Source: an uncultured Clostridia bacterium
GTDB taxonomy: Bacteria > Bacillota > Clostridia > Oscillospirales > Ruminococcaceae
Direction: 5' to 3'
DNA length: 64,000 bases
Assembly: GCA_947623585.1 (NCBI GenBank)
Contig: CANQHA010000001.1
Location: 1 to 64,000 of the forward strand
Both the position numbers and the translations under genes were made by a program. Shown in pieces: positions 9,488 through 18,127 of the stretch. Within the stretch, counting starts at the first letter, position 1. Each line of letters begins with the position of its first letter. The notes under the pieces are model-generated. The model was not told the DNA's origin. It was given only the letters and a program-made list of their open reading frames with translations, and did not search any database.

Positions 9488-9886
9488 ATGTATTCACTGA
9501 GATTTATCGGCGTTATGTTCGGACTTGCGCTAATCATAATAGCTATCCGAGCGATCGTCAAAAGGGTCATAACCGAAAGGCAGAGCCTTTTCTGGATATT
9601 CTCCGGGCTTATAATAGCCGTCGGCTGCGCTTTTCCGTGGATCACATGGGGTATAGCCGATTACTTCGGCGTCGAGTACGCCCCGACCATCATCTTCATG
9701 GTAGCGATAGGACTTTTGGTCTTCGGGCTGTTCTATTGCTTCCAAAAGCTGGCAAAGCTGTCAAGGCAGGTAAGAGACCTCGCAATAAGCGCCTCGCTTT
9801 ATAAACAGATGCTTGAAGAGATTCAGGGAAACAAGCAGCTTCCCGAGGCCGAGAAGCAGGCGGAGGAAATCGGTAAAGAGCAATGA
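9488..9886 (+). CDS. DUF2304 family small membrane protein
   Basis: A 132-residue protein with three hydrophobic helices (about residues 4-22, 33-55, 62-82) and a charged, probably coiled-coil tail ending in Glu/Lys-rich residues. The pattern RFIGVMFGLALIIIAIRAI then QSLFWIFSGL fits DUF2304. That family is usually encoded beside dolichyl-phosphate-type GT2 genes, as here (GT2 at 11117). It may help present lipid-linked sugars; function unproven. SD AAAGGAGG precedes the ATG. Its stop overlaps the next start by four bases (ATGA). Confidence 0.75.
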   Translation: MYSLRFIGVMFGLALIIIAIRAIVKRVITERQSLFWIFSGLIIAVGCAFPWITWGIADYFGVEYAPTIIFMVAIGLLVFGLFYCFQKLAKLSRQVRDLAISASLYKQMLEEIQGNKQLPEAEKQAEEIGKEQ

Positions 9887-11100
9887 AAAAGCTGCTTTTT
9901 GTGATAAACACGCTCGGCAGAGCTGGGGCCGAAATGGCGCTTATCGAGCTTTTGAGAAGGCTTTCGCTCGACGGCGAATACGATGTTTCGCTGTTTGTTC
10001 TTCTGCCGCAGGGCGAGCTTTTTGAAAACATCCCCGAGGGCGTAACGCTTCTTAATAAAAAGCACAGCAGCGAGTCGGTCCTCTCAAAAAAAGGCAGACT
10101 GCGAATAGCTTGGCTCGTTTTCAAGGCTTTTTGGCATAGGCTTGCGGGCTTCAGGCTTATAGGCTATTTCTTCCGCAACCTGAAAGACCAGAAAAAGACC
10201 GGCCGTTTTCAGCCCGACAAGCTGCTTTGGAGGCTTATTTCCGAGGGCACTCCCGAGCTGAAACAGCAATTTGACCTTGCGGTGGCATATATCGAGGGAG
10301 CTTCGACTTATTATGTTGCCGACCACGTCAAAGCCGCGAAAAAGGCGGCGTTCGTTCATATCGACTATGAGCGGGCGGGCTATACCGCGGTTCAGGACCA
10401 AGGCTGTTATGACAGGATAGACAGGATATTCGGCGTTTCAAAGGAAGTCGAGCGCAAATTTCTTTTGACATATCCTCAGTATGAAGACAAGGTAATGCTA
10501 TTTTACAATCTTTTGGACGTAAACGGGATCCGTGAAAAAGCCCAAAAGGGCGAGGGCTTCACCGACGGCTATACCGGAACAAGGCTCGTAACCGTCGGGC
10601 GGCTGCACTATCAGAAGGGCTACGACATCGCGATAAACGCGCTTAAGATACTTCGCGACAAGGGCAGAGATATCCGCTGGTATGTTTTGGGCGACGGTCC
10701 CGAAAAGGCTTCGCTTCAAAAGCAGATCGACGACTGCGGGCTTTCCGACAGCTTCATTCTCATGGGTGCCAAGCCCTGCACCTATCCCTATGTCAAGCAG
10801 GCCGATATCTATGTTCACGCGACCCGCTTTGAGGGCAAGAGCATAGCCGTCGAGGAGGCGCAGATACTCGGAAAGGTCATCGTCGCTTCCGACTGCACCG
10901 GCAACACCGAGCAGATAATCCCCGAATACGACGGAATTTTGCTTTCTTTGAGCGCCGAGAATCTCGCGGCACAGATCGAGCGGGTGCTCGACGACGCCGA
11001 GCTCAGGGAAAAGCTGAAGCAAAACGTTCTGAAAAAAGACCTTGACCACAACGGCGACCTCAAAAAGCTGCTGTCGCTCGTTGAAGTTTCTGATAACTGA
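9883..11100 (+). CDS. Glycosyltransferase family 4
   Basis: A 405-residue GT-B enzyme. The N-terminal glycine loop (NTLGRAGAEMALIELLRRL) and the C-terminal donor half (LVTVGRLHYQKGYDIAINAL, then FEGKSIAVEEA with EX7E) are typical of GT4 enzymes that add hexoses during polysaccharide or teichoic acid synthesis. Donor and acceptor cannot be read from the sequence. It is translationally coupled to the DUF2304 gene by ATGA. Confidence 0.87.
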   Translation: MKKLLFVINTLGRAGAEMALIELLRRLSLDGEYDVSLFVLLPQGELFENIPEGVTLLNKKHSSESVLSKKGRLRIAWLVFKAFWHRLAGFRLIGYFFRNLKDQKKTGRFQPDKLLWRLISEGTPELKQQFDLAVAYIEGASTYYVADHVKAAKKAAFVHIDYERAGYTAVQDQGCYDRIDRIFGVSKEVERKFLLTYPQYEDKVMLFYNLLDVNGIREKAQKGEGFTDGYTGTRLVTVGRLHYQKGYDIAINALKILRDKGRDIRWYVLGDGPEKASLQKQIDDCGLSDSFILMGAKPCTYPYVKQADIYVHATRFEGKSIAVEEAQILGKVIVASDCTGNTEQIIPEYDGILLSLSAENLAAQIERVLDDAELREKLKQNVLKKDLDHNGDLKKLLSLVEVSDN

Positions 11101-11116
11101 CAGAGGAGGACATCTT

Positions 11117-11911
11117 ATGAAAGATTATCTTTTGGTCATTCCCGCCTATAACGAAGAAAAGGCGATAGGCGGCGTTCTTGAAAAAATCATCGAGGGAGGC
11201 TATACCGACAGGCTCGACGTTTTGGTCGTAAACGACTGCTCGTCCGACAATACCGCCGCAGTTGTCGCAAACTACCCCGAGATTCACCTTATTTCCCATG
11301 TATTCAACCTCGGCTACGGTTCCGCGCTTCAGACCGGCTACCGTTTCGCGGTCAAGCACGACTATAAGTATGTCTTGCAGATGGACGCCGACGGTCAGCA
11401 TGACGTCTGCAATATCGACATTTTGATGGACGCGCTTGCAAAGCCCGATGAAAACGGCGTTCTGCCCGACATTGTGATAGGCTCGCGCTTTGAAGAGAGC
11501 AGCGAATCCTTTAAGATATCCCTTGTCAAAAAGCTGTCTATATCGTTTTTCAGAATGTTAATAAAGCTCACCACCAAAAGAAAGATACTCGACCCGACCT
11601 CGGGCTTGCAGGCTTTGGACCGCAGCGCGTTCGAGTATTACGCGGGATATCTCAATTTTGACAACGATTATCCCGACGCGAACATGATAATCCAGATGCT
11701 CATGATGGGCTATGAGATAGTCGAGGTGCCGTCGGTCATGCACCTGCGCGTCACCGGAACGAGTATGCACTCGGGATTCATCAAGCCGCTCATTTATATG
11801 CTCATGATGCCGCTGAACATCTTTGCGGTCTATATGAGGTTAAGAAGCGGCAGCTCAAAGAAAGTCGAGAAAAGGAGAGTTCAGACCGAGGCTGAGCAGA
11901 TCGCGGTATGA
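11117..11911 (+). CDS. Glycosyltransferase family 2, DPM1-like
   Basis: A 264-residue GT-A enzyme: VIPAYNEE at the start, VVNDCSSDNT, the metal-binding QMDADGQHD, and DPTSGLQALDRSAF near the C-terminus. These are typical of enzymes that move a sugar onto a polyprenyl phosphate. Together with DUF2304 it could make the lipid-linked donor used by the large membrane protein at 18128 (inference). I start at ATG 11117, with GAGGAGG eight bases upstream; the upstream in-frame ATG lies inside the previous gene. Confidence 0.85.
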   Translation: MKDYLLVIPAYNEEKAIGGVLEKIIEGGYTDRLDVLVVNDCSSDNTAAVVANYPEIHLISHVFNLGYGSALQTGYRFAVKHDYKYVLQMDADGQHDVCNIDILMDALAKPDENGVLPDIVIGSRFEESSESFKISLVKKLSISFFRMLIKLTTKRKILDPTSGLQALDRSAFEYYAGYLNFDNDYPDANMIIQMLMMGYEIVEVPSVMHLRVTGTSMHSGFIKPLIYMLMMPLNIFAVYMRLRSGSSKKVEKRRVQTEAEQIAV

Positions 11912-13281
11912 GCGAAGGCATCGAAAGAGTAGAGTGGATTGAGCTTCCACGGGTCGAAAAAGGCGAGGTTTTAAAAAATCCGTTCTGCGGGCTTTACAGG
12001 ATATATCGCTTCGACGCTTCGAGCGAATGGACGCAAAATCATGAGAAGGTGCTCATCGAGGACTGCCGCCCCGACCCCGATATGTCGCTGGCGCTGGTCG
12101 AGATAAACCTTAAAACCTATAATTCCTGCCCGCTTCCCGAAAGCGCGTTAAACATCATCGAGCGGGTCTTTCTGACCTTTGAGAGCTATGGCGTTCAGAT
12201 GATACTTCGCTTTTTATACGACTGGGACGGCGTGAACATTCAGACCGAGCCGAAGTCGATCGAGACCATTTTAACCCACATGGAGCAGATCTCTCCGCTT
12301 CTTAAAGACTACGAGCGTGACATTTATATCGTTCAGGGGCTTTTTATCGGCAACTGGGGAGAAATGCACGGCAGCAGATATATAAAGAACAACTCGCTTT
12401 ACAGGCTGAACGCAAAGCTGAAAAGCTGCGTCGGAGAGAGCACCTATATCGCTGTGAGAAGTCCGGCGCTTTGGCGGCTTTTGTTAAAATCCTTCGATCC
12501 GCCATCAAGCTGGAACGACGCTTGGCTTTTAAAGTTAGGGCTTTATAACGACGGTATGACCGCATCGGAGGACGACTACGGCACCTACGGCACTCTTCAT
12601 CGCGCCGAGGTCAAGAATTTCGAGGACAAAATGCGCCGCGAGTATGAGATCAAGTTCCAGAACAGCCTTTGCAGGTTCGTTCCGAACGGCGGCGAGGTCG
12701 TTCACAAAAACAGCTTCAACGACTTCGAGGCGGCGGTCGAAACGATGCAAACGCTCCACGTCTCATATATCAACAGCGAGTACGACACCGAGGTCCTTGA
12801 CAAGTGGAAGAATACCGTTCTCAACAGAAGCTGGGGTCAGTGGACCGGAAAGACCGGCTACGACTATATCGCGGGGCATCTCGGCTATCGCTACTGCATC
12901 GAGAAGGTAAAGATAACTCCCGACAAAAACCGCCGCAGCGAGATTCTCGTTGAGGTCAACATCAAAAACATCGGCTTTTCGATATGCTACCGCAGGCTGA
13001 GGGTCTGCTTCGTCGTATACGGCGAGACTGATAACGAAGCGGGCGCCGTCGAGCAGTACGAGACCGAGGTAATGACCGACAGCAGGGCTTGGCAGCCCAA
13101 CATTCCCGTAAATATCGTCGGGAAGATTGATGTCTCGCAGTGGTATAACAAAACCATGCGCCTTGCGATTCGCGCCGAAGACCCGATAAGCGGCGAGTGC
13201 GTTCAGTTTTCAAATACTTTCTTTGGAGCAGACGCTTACGGCAACTGCCTTTTGGGAGCGTTCACGCCGAGGCCCAACTAA
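11908..13281 (+). CDS. DUF4874/DUF4832 protein, possible glycoside hydrolase
   Basis: A 457-residue protein without a signal peptide. The N-terminal half (NPFCGLYRIYRF, then MILRFLYDWDG and QGLFIGNWGEMHGS) matches the TIM-barrel-like DUF4874 type. The C-terminal half (NRSWGQWTGKTGYDYIAGHLGYRY) matches DUF4832, ending in a beta-sandwich-like part. The acidic residues in GNWGEMHG and WDG could be catalytic, but no activity is proven here. It may trim or recognise the polymer in the cytoplasm. Start overlaps the GT2 stop by four bases. Confidence 0.7.
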   Translation: MSEGIERVEWIELPRVEKGEVLKNPFCGLYRIYRFDASSEWTQNHEKVLIEDCRPDPDMSLALVEINLKTYNSCPLPESALNIIERVFLTFESYGVQMILRFLYDWDGVNIQTEPKSIETILTHMEQISPLLKDYERDIYIVQGLFIGNWGEMHGSRYIKNNSLYRLNAKLKSCVGESTYIAVRSPALWRLLLKSFDPPSSWNDAWLLKLGLYNDGMTASEDDYGTYGTLHRAEVKNFEDKMRREYEIKFQNSLCRFVPNGGEVVHKNSFNDFEAAVETMQTLHVSYINSEYDTEVLDKWKNTVLNRSWGQWTGKTGYDYIAGHLGYRYCIEKVKITPDKNRRSEILVEVNIKNIGFSICYRRLRVCFVVYGETDNEAGAVEQYETEVMTDSRAWQPNIPVNIVGKIDVSQWYNKTMRLAIRAEDPISGECVQFSNTFFGADAYGNCLLGAFTPRPN

Positions 13282-13309
13282 ATTTTTTTGGTGAGAGGAG
13301 CGATGTGAT

Positions 13310-15247
13310 GTGGATATTCCGAGCGTCAGCGTTGTTCTGATGATAAGCGGCCAGCCGCGTCATATCGTCATGCGGGCGCTTGAAAGCGTCTTCGATCAGA
13401 CTGTCGGCGCCCCGAAGATAATCATTTCCGATACCGATTCTTCCGAATACGGCACCGGCGTTCGCTTGCAGGAAGATTTTGCAAACGACAGCCGGGTGTC
13501 CTTCATGGTAAACCGCCCCGGGTATGCCGGTCTCTCGTTCAAAGACGCGCTGCTTTCGGTGATAGACACCGAGTTCGTATCCTTCATGGACGCCGGCGAG
13601 GTCTGGAAGCCCGAGAAGACGGCGAACCAGCTTGAGATAATTCGATCGTCCCAAGGGATTTCGGCGGTATACTGCAACGGCAGAATGTATTACAGCGAAA
13701 AGGGCGGCGTACGAGCCGAAAAGTGCTTCTCAAACGAGGAGAGCAACATGGCGGGCTGGGTGACAAATCACCCGATAAAAGCCCCGGGGCAGATACTTTA
13801 CCGAACGGAATCGCTCAAAACCATCGGCGGCTTCGACCCGAGGCTGACTGAGCTCAGCGACATGGACGCGATATTTCGTCTAAGCGACGTCGGCAGCGTT
13901 GCCAAAACCGACGAGATACTTCTTGAATACCATGTGAGCAGCAGCGCCGACCGCCGAAAAAAAGAGTTTCTCGACCAAGAGAGCCTGCTCGATTACGAGC
14001 GCTATATAGATATGCTTCTCAGCGGCAAAAAGGTCTGCTTTGAGTTTTATTTAAGCCTTGTGCGGCTTGCCGTCAGGGCGAATATGCCGATAGAGGTCGT
14101 GCAGTATTCCTTTATGACCGCGTTAAGAGCGCCGCTTCTGACTGCGAAATACGTTTTCGGAACGCTTTTTGCGCTCCTTGTCGGGGTAATAGACACCCGC
14201 TCGAAGCGAAAACTCTGCAAAAAGCATTTGAGGGACATTCGCCGCAGGGTGCTTTCAAAGGAAGAGCTCGCCGCTCATTCCTATAAAACGAGAAAAAAAG
14301 CGGCGGCTTCGACCTCACCCGACCCCGACGAGCTTTCCGACCTTGTATCCAAAAGGTTCAGCTTCATGGGGAGCGCCTATAACGGCGTTCTGATAATCCC
14401 CGACGGCGTTACCGAGATCGCTGAGGGAGCTTTTGCGGGCTGCCAATCGGTTCGCGAGATCGTTTTTGCGGGAAGCGTCAGAAAAATCGGCGCCGAGGCT
14501 TTTATGGACTGCAAAGGGCTTGAAACGGTCGTTTTCAACAACAACAGCCATCTTTCCGCGATAGACGATTACGCCTTTGCGGGCTGCACCGGGCTTGTCA
14601 CCGTAAGCCTGCCGAACAGCATTTCCACGGTGGGCAGGGGAGCGTTCATGGGCTGCCAAAGCCTTGAAAACCTCGTTTTCATCTCGCTTGCAAACTCCGA
14701 GCGCGAAAACGATATGCTCGCCGAGCACATAATCAGGATATCCGACGAATGTTTTGCGGGCTGCCGCTCGCTCGATAAGCTGCGCGTCGGCAAGGGAAGC
14801 CTTTTGCGCGAGTTCGGAAGATACTCCTTCTTCGACTGCCGCGAGCTTCGGCTTTTGTGGGTCGAGGCTGCGGTCGAGGTCCTGTCCGAGCACGCTTTTG
14901 AGGGTTGTACAAGCCTCGCCGAGATAGTAATGTCAAAGAGCGAGAGCATAAAGAAGCTGGGCGATTATGTTTTTGCGGGGTGCGAAAAAATTTATCACTT
15001 CGCGATGCCGCCCGCGGTCGCCGTTATCCCTCGGGGAGCGTTCATCGGCTGCTCAAACCTTCAGGGCATCACGCTTCCGCAGAGGGTGGTAAAGGTCAAA
15101 AAAGACGCGTTTGTTAATTGCCGGAGTATGCTTTCCTGCGTCGTGGAGAATCCCGAGGCAAAGGTAAGCTCAAAGGCGTTCAGCAAATATACAAAAGTAG
15201 AATTCAAGAGCAGCAAAGATCTTGATAAAGACATTCTCGACGCATAA
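13310..15247 (+). CDS. GT2 domain fused to BspA-type leucine-rich repeats
   Basis: A 645-residue fusion without a signal peptide. Residues 4-255 are a GT2 fold (VSVVLMISGQ, then FMDAGEVWKPEK). The usual DxD(D) metal motif reads D94-A-G-E97, so activity is doubtful. A hydrophobic helix sits near 275-295 (LLTAKYVFGTLFALLVG), followed by a basic linker. From about 345 to 630 there are about ten LRR_5/BspA-type repeats with the ladder AFAGC, AFMDC, CFAGC, SFFDC, AFEGC and so on. BspA repeats are usually surface adhesins; here they look cytoplasmic. The start is GTG 13310 with GAGAGGAG upstream. Confidence 0.8.
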   Translation: MDIPSVSVVLMISGQPRHIVMRALESVFDQTVGAPKIIISDTDSSEYGTGVRLQEDFANDSRVSFMVNRPGYAGLSFKDALLSVIDTEFVSFMDAGEVWKPEKTANQLEIIRSSQGISAVYCNGRMYYSEKGGVRAEKCFSNEESNMAGWVTNHPIKAPGQILYRTESLKTIGGFDPRLTELSDMDAIFRLSDVGSVAKTDEILLEYHVSSSADRRKKEFLDQESLLDYERYIDMLLSGKKVCFEFYLSLVRLAVRANMPIEVVQYSFMTALRAPLLTAKYVFGTLFALLVGVIDTRSKRKLCKKHLRDIRRRVLSKEELAAHSYKTRKKAAASTSPDPDELSDLVSKRFSFMGSAYNGVLIIPDGVTEIAEGAFAGCQSVREIVFAGSVRKIGAEAFMDCKGLETVVFNNNSHLSAIDDYAFAGCTGLVTVSLPNSISTVGRGAFMGCQSLENLVFISLANSERENDMLAEHIIRISDECFAGCRSLDKLRVGKGSLLREFGRYSFFDCRELRLLWVEAAVEVLSEHAFEGCTSLAEIVMSKSESIKKLGDYVFAGCEKIYHFAMPPAVAVIPRGAFIGCSNLQGITLPQRVVKVKKDAFVNCRSMLSCVVENPEAKVSSKAFSKYTKVEFKSSKDLDKDILDA

Positions 15248-15268
15248 CAGAAAGAGAAGTGATCCAAA

Positions 15269-16603
15269 ATGAAAAGACAGCTTTTCGGAGGGTATTCCGT
15301 CCGCGAAACAAATGTGATGCTCGGCGTTCTTCAGGACGAAAACAAGGTTTTGAAGCAGCAGATCGCGGAAATAAAGCGAATGCTTCGCCAGAACAACGCC
15401 TCGGTCCTGCGCAGAAAGGATATGCCGCCGATCGTTCCGGTCGAGGAGGCCATAAAGGCCGAAAATGCCGCAGAACCCGCGTTCACACCTGCGCCCGAGC
15501 CTATCGCGGAAGTCACCGAGCCCGAGCCTGTCGCAGAGGTCTCCGAATCCGAGCCCGCGCCCGAAGTAATCGAGCCGTCCGAGCCTATCGCAGAAGTCTC
15601 CGCTCCCGAGCCTACTCCCGAATCAGTCGAGCCGACCGAGCCTACGCCAGAGGTCTCCGAACCTGAATCTGCTCCCGAACCCGTTCCCGAGTCAGTCGAG
15701 CCGGTTGAACCTGTCGCAGAGGTTGTAGAATCCGCTCCGGAAATCATTCCCGAAGCGGTCGAGCCGACCAAGCCTGCCGCGGAAGTCTCCACTCCCGAGC
15801 CCATTCCCGAGGCAGTCGAGCCGTTAGAGCCTACACCCGAAGTCTCCGAACCCGAACCCATCGCAGAGGTCTCCGAGCCCGAGCCTACGCCCGAGGTAAT
15901 CGAACCCGCTCCCGAGCCTACACCCGAGGCAACCGAGCCGGCAGAGCCTATCGCTGAGGTCTCCGAGCCTGAGCCCATTTCCGAGGCAGTCGAACCCGCT
16001 CCCGAGGCAGTCGAACCCTCTCCCGAGACCGTCGAACCCACCCCCGAAGTCGTTTCCGAGGCGGTCGAGCCGGTTGAACCTGTTGCAGAGGTTGTAGAAC
16101 CCGCTTCCGAGCCCGCTCCCGAGGCAGTTGAACCTGTTGAACCTATCTCGGAAGTTTCCGAGCCCGAGCCCACTCCAGAGGCCGTTCCCGAGGCAGCCGA
16201 ACCGGCCGAGCCTATCGCAGAAGTCTCTGAACCCGAGCCTGACGAGCCTAACCGTTCCGTCGTCACGATGTCCGAACCCGAGAAGCGCTCGGATATGTTC
16301 GACGTTTTCGGCGTAAACGGCGGCACCTCCGAAGACCTCGGCAGCGCGCCGTTTGAGGTAGTCCTGCCCGACGATATCGAAAGCGTCGTCTGCATCGAAA
16401 AGAGCGTCATTTTGAAAATGGACTCAATTAGAGACGAGATAGCGCGTTTAAGAAACCGCATCGCAAGAATGCAGGAATACCTTGACGCCATTCAGAAGCA
16501 CAAGGAGCACATCAACGACAACAGAATTCTTGAAGCGTTCAAGAAAAGCGGCATGAGCGTCGAGGACGTTTTGGAATATTTCAACCGCAAGGATCGCGGC
16601 TGA
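15269..16603 (+). CDS. Glu-Pro repeat protein with coiled-coil ends, DivIVA-like N-terminus
   Basis: A 444-residue protein in three parts. Residues 1-50 (FGGYSVRETNVMLGVLQDEN then a Lys-rich coil) resemble the DivIVA/GpsB-type membrane-binding head plus coiled coil. Residues about 70-335 are an extended low-complexity array of short units such as EPIAEVSEPEP and TPEVIEP. Residues about 370-444 form a second coiled coil with a helical tip (SGMSVEDVLEYFNRKDRG). There is no signal peptide or membrane helix. A scaffold linking the polysaccharide machinery to the membrane or division site is inference. The reverse strand is also open here, but only as a mirror of the repeats. Confidence 0.65.
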   Translation: MKRQLFGGYSVRETNVMLGVLQDENKVLKQQIAEIKRMLRQNNASVLRRKDMPPIVPVEEAIKAENAAEPAFTPAPEPIAEVTEPEPVAEVSESEPAPEVIEPSEPIAEVSAPEPTPESVEPTEPTPEVSEPESAPEPVPESVEPVEPVAEVVESAPEIIPEAVEPTKPAAEVSTPEPIPEAVEPLEPTPEVSEPEPIAEVSEPEPTPEVIEPAPEPTPEATEPAEPIAEVSEPEPISEAVEPAPEAVEPSPETVEPTPEVVSEAVEPVEPVAEVVEPASEPAPEAVEPVEPISEVSEPEPTPEAVPEAAEPAEPIAEVSEPEPDEPNRSVVTMSEPEKRSDMFDVFGVNGGTSEDLGSAPFEVVLPDDIESVVCIEKSVILKMDSIRDEIARLRNRIARMQEYLDAIQKHKEHINDNRILEAFKKSGMSVEDVLEYFNRKDRG

Positions 16604-16632
16604 GCATTTACCGATAAAAAGGGGGCGGACGG

Positions 16633-18111
16633 ATGAAGACCGAAAAACTTTCGAGCAACTATATTTACAGCTTGATCTACCGCGCGTCGATCTGTCTGCT
16701 CCCTCTGATAGTCACGCCATATCTCACCCGGGTTTTAAGCGAAGAAAACAACGGCTTATATGTTTTCACGAGCACGGTCGCCTGTTTTTTCATAATGTTT
16801 TGCAAGCTCGGGCTTGAAAGCTACGGAAACCGGTGCATAGCCGTCTGCCGGGACGACCCCGAAAAGCGCAGCAAAGAGTTTTTGTCGATCTTTGGCTTGC
16901 AGCTCATTTCCTCGGCAATATCCATCGGCTCGTACATAATTTTCGTATTATTTTTCGTCAATGAGTCAAAGACAATATACTGGATACAGTTTTTATATAT
17001 CTTAACCGGGCTTTTTGATGTAAGCTGGTTTTTCTACGGCATGGAGAAGTTTCGGCTGACGACGATAAGAAGCCTTCTTTCGCGTGGGCTGATCGTTGCC
17101 GGAATATTTGTTTTCGTCAAAAAGGCCGAGGACGTTCTGCCCTATACCCTTGTGATGTCCGCCTGTTTTTTGCTCGAGCAGTTAATACTTTTTGCGTTTT
17201 TGCCAAAGTATGTAAAGCTCACAAAAATAAGCCTTTCCGATGTTTTTGCGCATTTAAAGCCGAACCTGACGCTTTTTGTGCCGATCTTGGCGTTCAACAT
17301 CTATCACTGGGTCGATAAGCTGATGCTCGGAATAATCTGTCAAAAAGAGGACGTCGCCTATTACAACTACGCCGAGAGCATTATTTCTCTGCCAAAGGGT
17401 ATTTTGCAGGCTTTGGGCGCGGTTTTAATGCCGAGAATAGCATATCTTGCCGCGATGAACGTCAAGGAAAAGTGCAGGGTTATGCTTAAGGATTCCATCG
17501 AGATAATAAGCCTTTTAAGCTGCGGAATGTGCTTCGGCATACTCGGCGTAGCGTCGGTTTTTGTGCCGCTTTTTCTCGGTGAAAAGTATATGCAGTCTGT
17601 GATTTTAGCCATGGAGCTCGCGGTCGTCGTCATTCCGATGAGCCTTTCCGACCTCATTCAGAACGCCTATCTGGTGCCGTTCAAAAAAGACAAAATAAAC
17701 ATGATATCGGTCAGCATTGGAGCTGTCGTCAACATAATTTTCAACTCCGCGCTGATACCGTTTTTCGGCACCTCGGGAGCGGTCATCGCAACCCTCGGCG
17801 CGGGGACTATCGTTTTTGTATATTTATTCCGTCATATCCGCTCGTTTTTGGGAGCGCGGGAGTTCGCCGAGTCGATACTCCCTTACATAGTCATAGGCTT
17901 ATGCGAGGCCGCCGTAGCGCTTTTGATATCTCGCCTCGGCTTCTCAAGACCCGTTCTTTTGGTTTTGCAGATAGCCGCCGCGGGCGGAGCCTATGTGATT
18001 TTGTGCGTAATATACTATCTTATCAGAAAAAAGCTGGACCGCAGCTATATCGACCCGATCTCGCGTATGCTCAGCGACATGGGCAGCGCGGAGGCGGATA
18101 AAAACGACTAA
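16633..18111 (+). CDS. Wzx-type polysaccharide flippase (MOP superfamily)
   Basis: A 492-residue protein with 12-14 predicted helices. The N-terminus (SLIYRASICLLPLIVTPYLT) and FGLQLISSAISIGSYIIFVL, DVSWFFYGMEKF segments are typical of RfbX/Wzx flippases that move lipid-linked oligosaccharides. It is the second MOP exporter of the operon besides PelG, which suggests a lipid-linked oligosaccharide is made as well as Pel. SD GGGGGCGG precedes the ATG. Confidence 0.87.
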   Translation: MKTEKLSSNYIYSLIYRASICLLPLIVTPYLTRVLSEENNGLYVFTSTVACFFIMFCKLGLESYGNRCIAVCRDDPEKRSKEFLSIFGLQLISSAISIGSYIIFVLFFVNESKTIYWIQFLYILTGLFDVSWFFYGMEKFRLTTIRSLLSRGLIVAGIFVFVKKAEDVLPYTLVMSACFLLEQLILFAFLPKYVKLTKISLSDVFAHLKPNLTLFVPILAFNIYHWVDKLMLGIICQKEDVAYYNYAESIISLPKGILQALGAVLMPRIAYLAAMNVKEKCRVMLKDSIEIISLLSCGMCFGILGVASVFVPLFLGEKYMQSVILAMELAVVVIPMSLSDLIQNAYLVPFKKDKINMISVSIGAVVNIIFNSALIPFFGTSGAVIATLGAGTIVFVYLFRHIRSFLGAREFAESILPYIVIGLCEAAVALLISRLGFSRPVLLVLQIAAAGGAYVILCVIYYLIRKKLDRSYIDPISRMLSDMGSAEADKND

Positions 18112-18127
18112 AAAGGGGGTAGCTTCA

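Noticed and set aside
15480-16260. CRISPR-like direct repeats
   Set aside because: Units vary in length and sequence, stay in frame and code Glu-Pro; there are no unique spacers of constant length.
15331-16491. Minus-strand open frame of 386 codons
   Set aside because: It mirrors the Glu-Pro repeats as Ser/Gly/Thr-rich sequence, has no start context, and lies opposite a well-supported gene.
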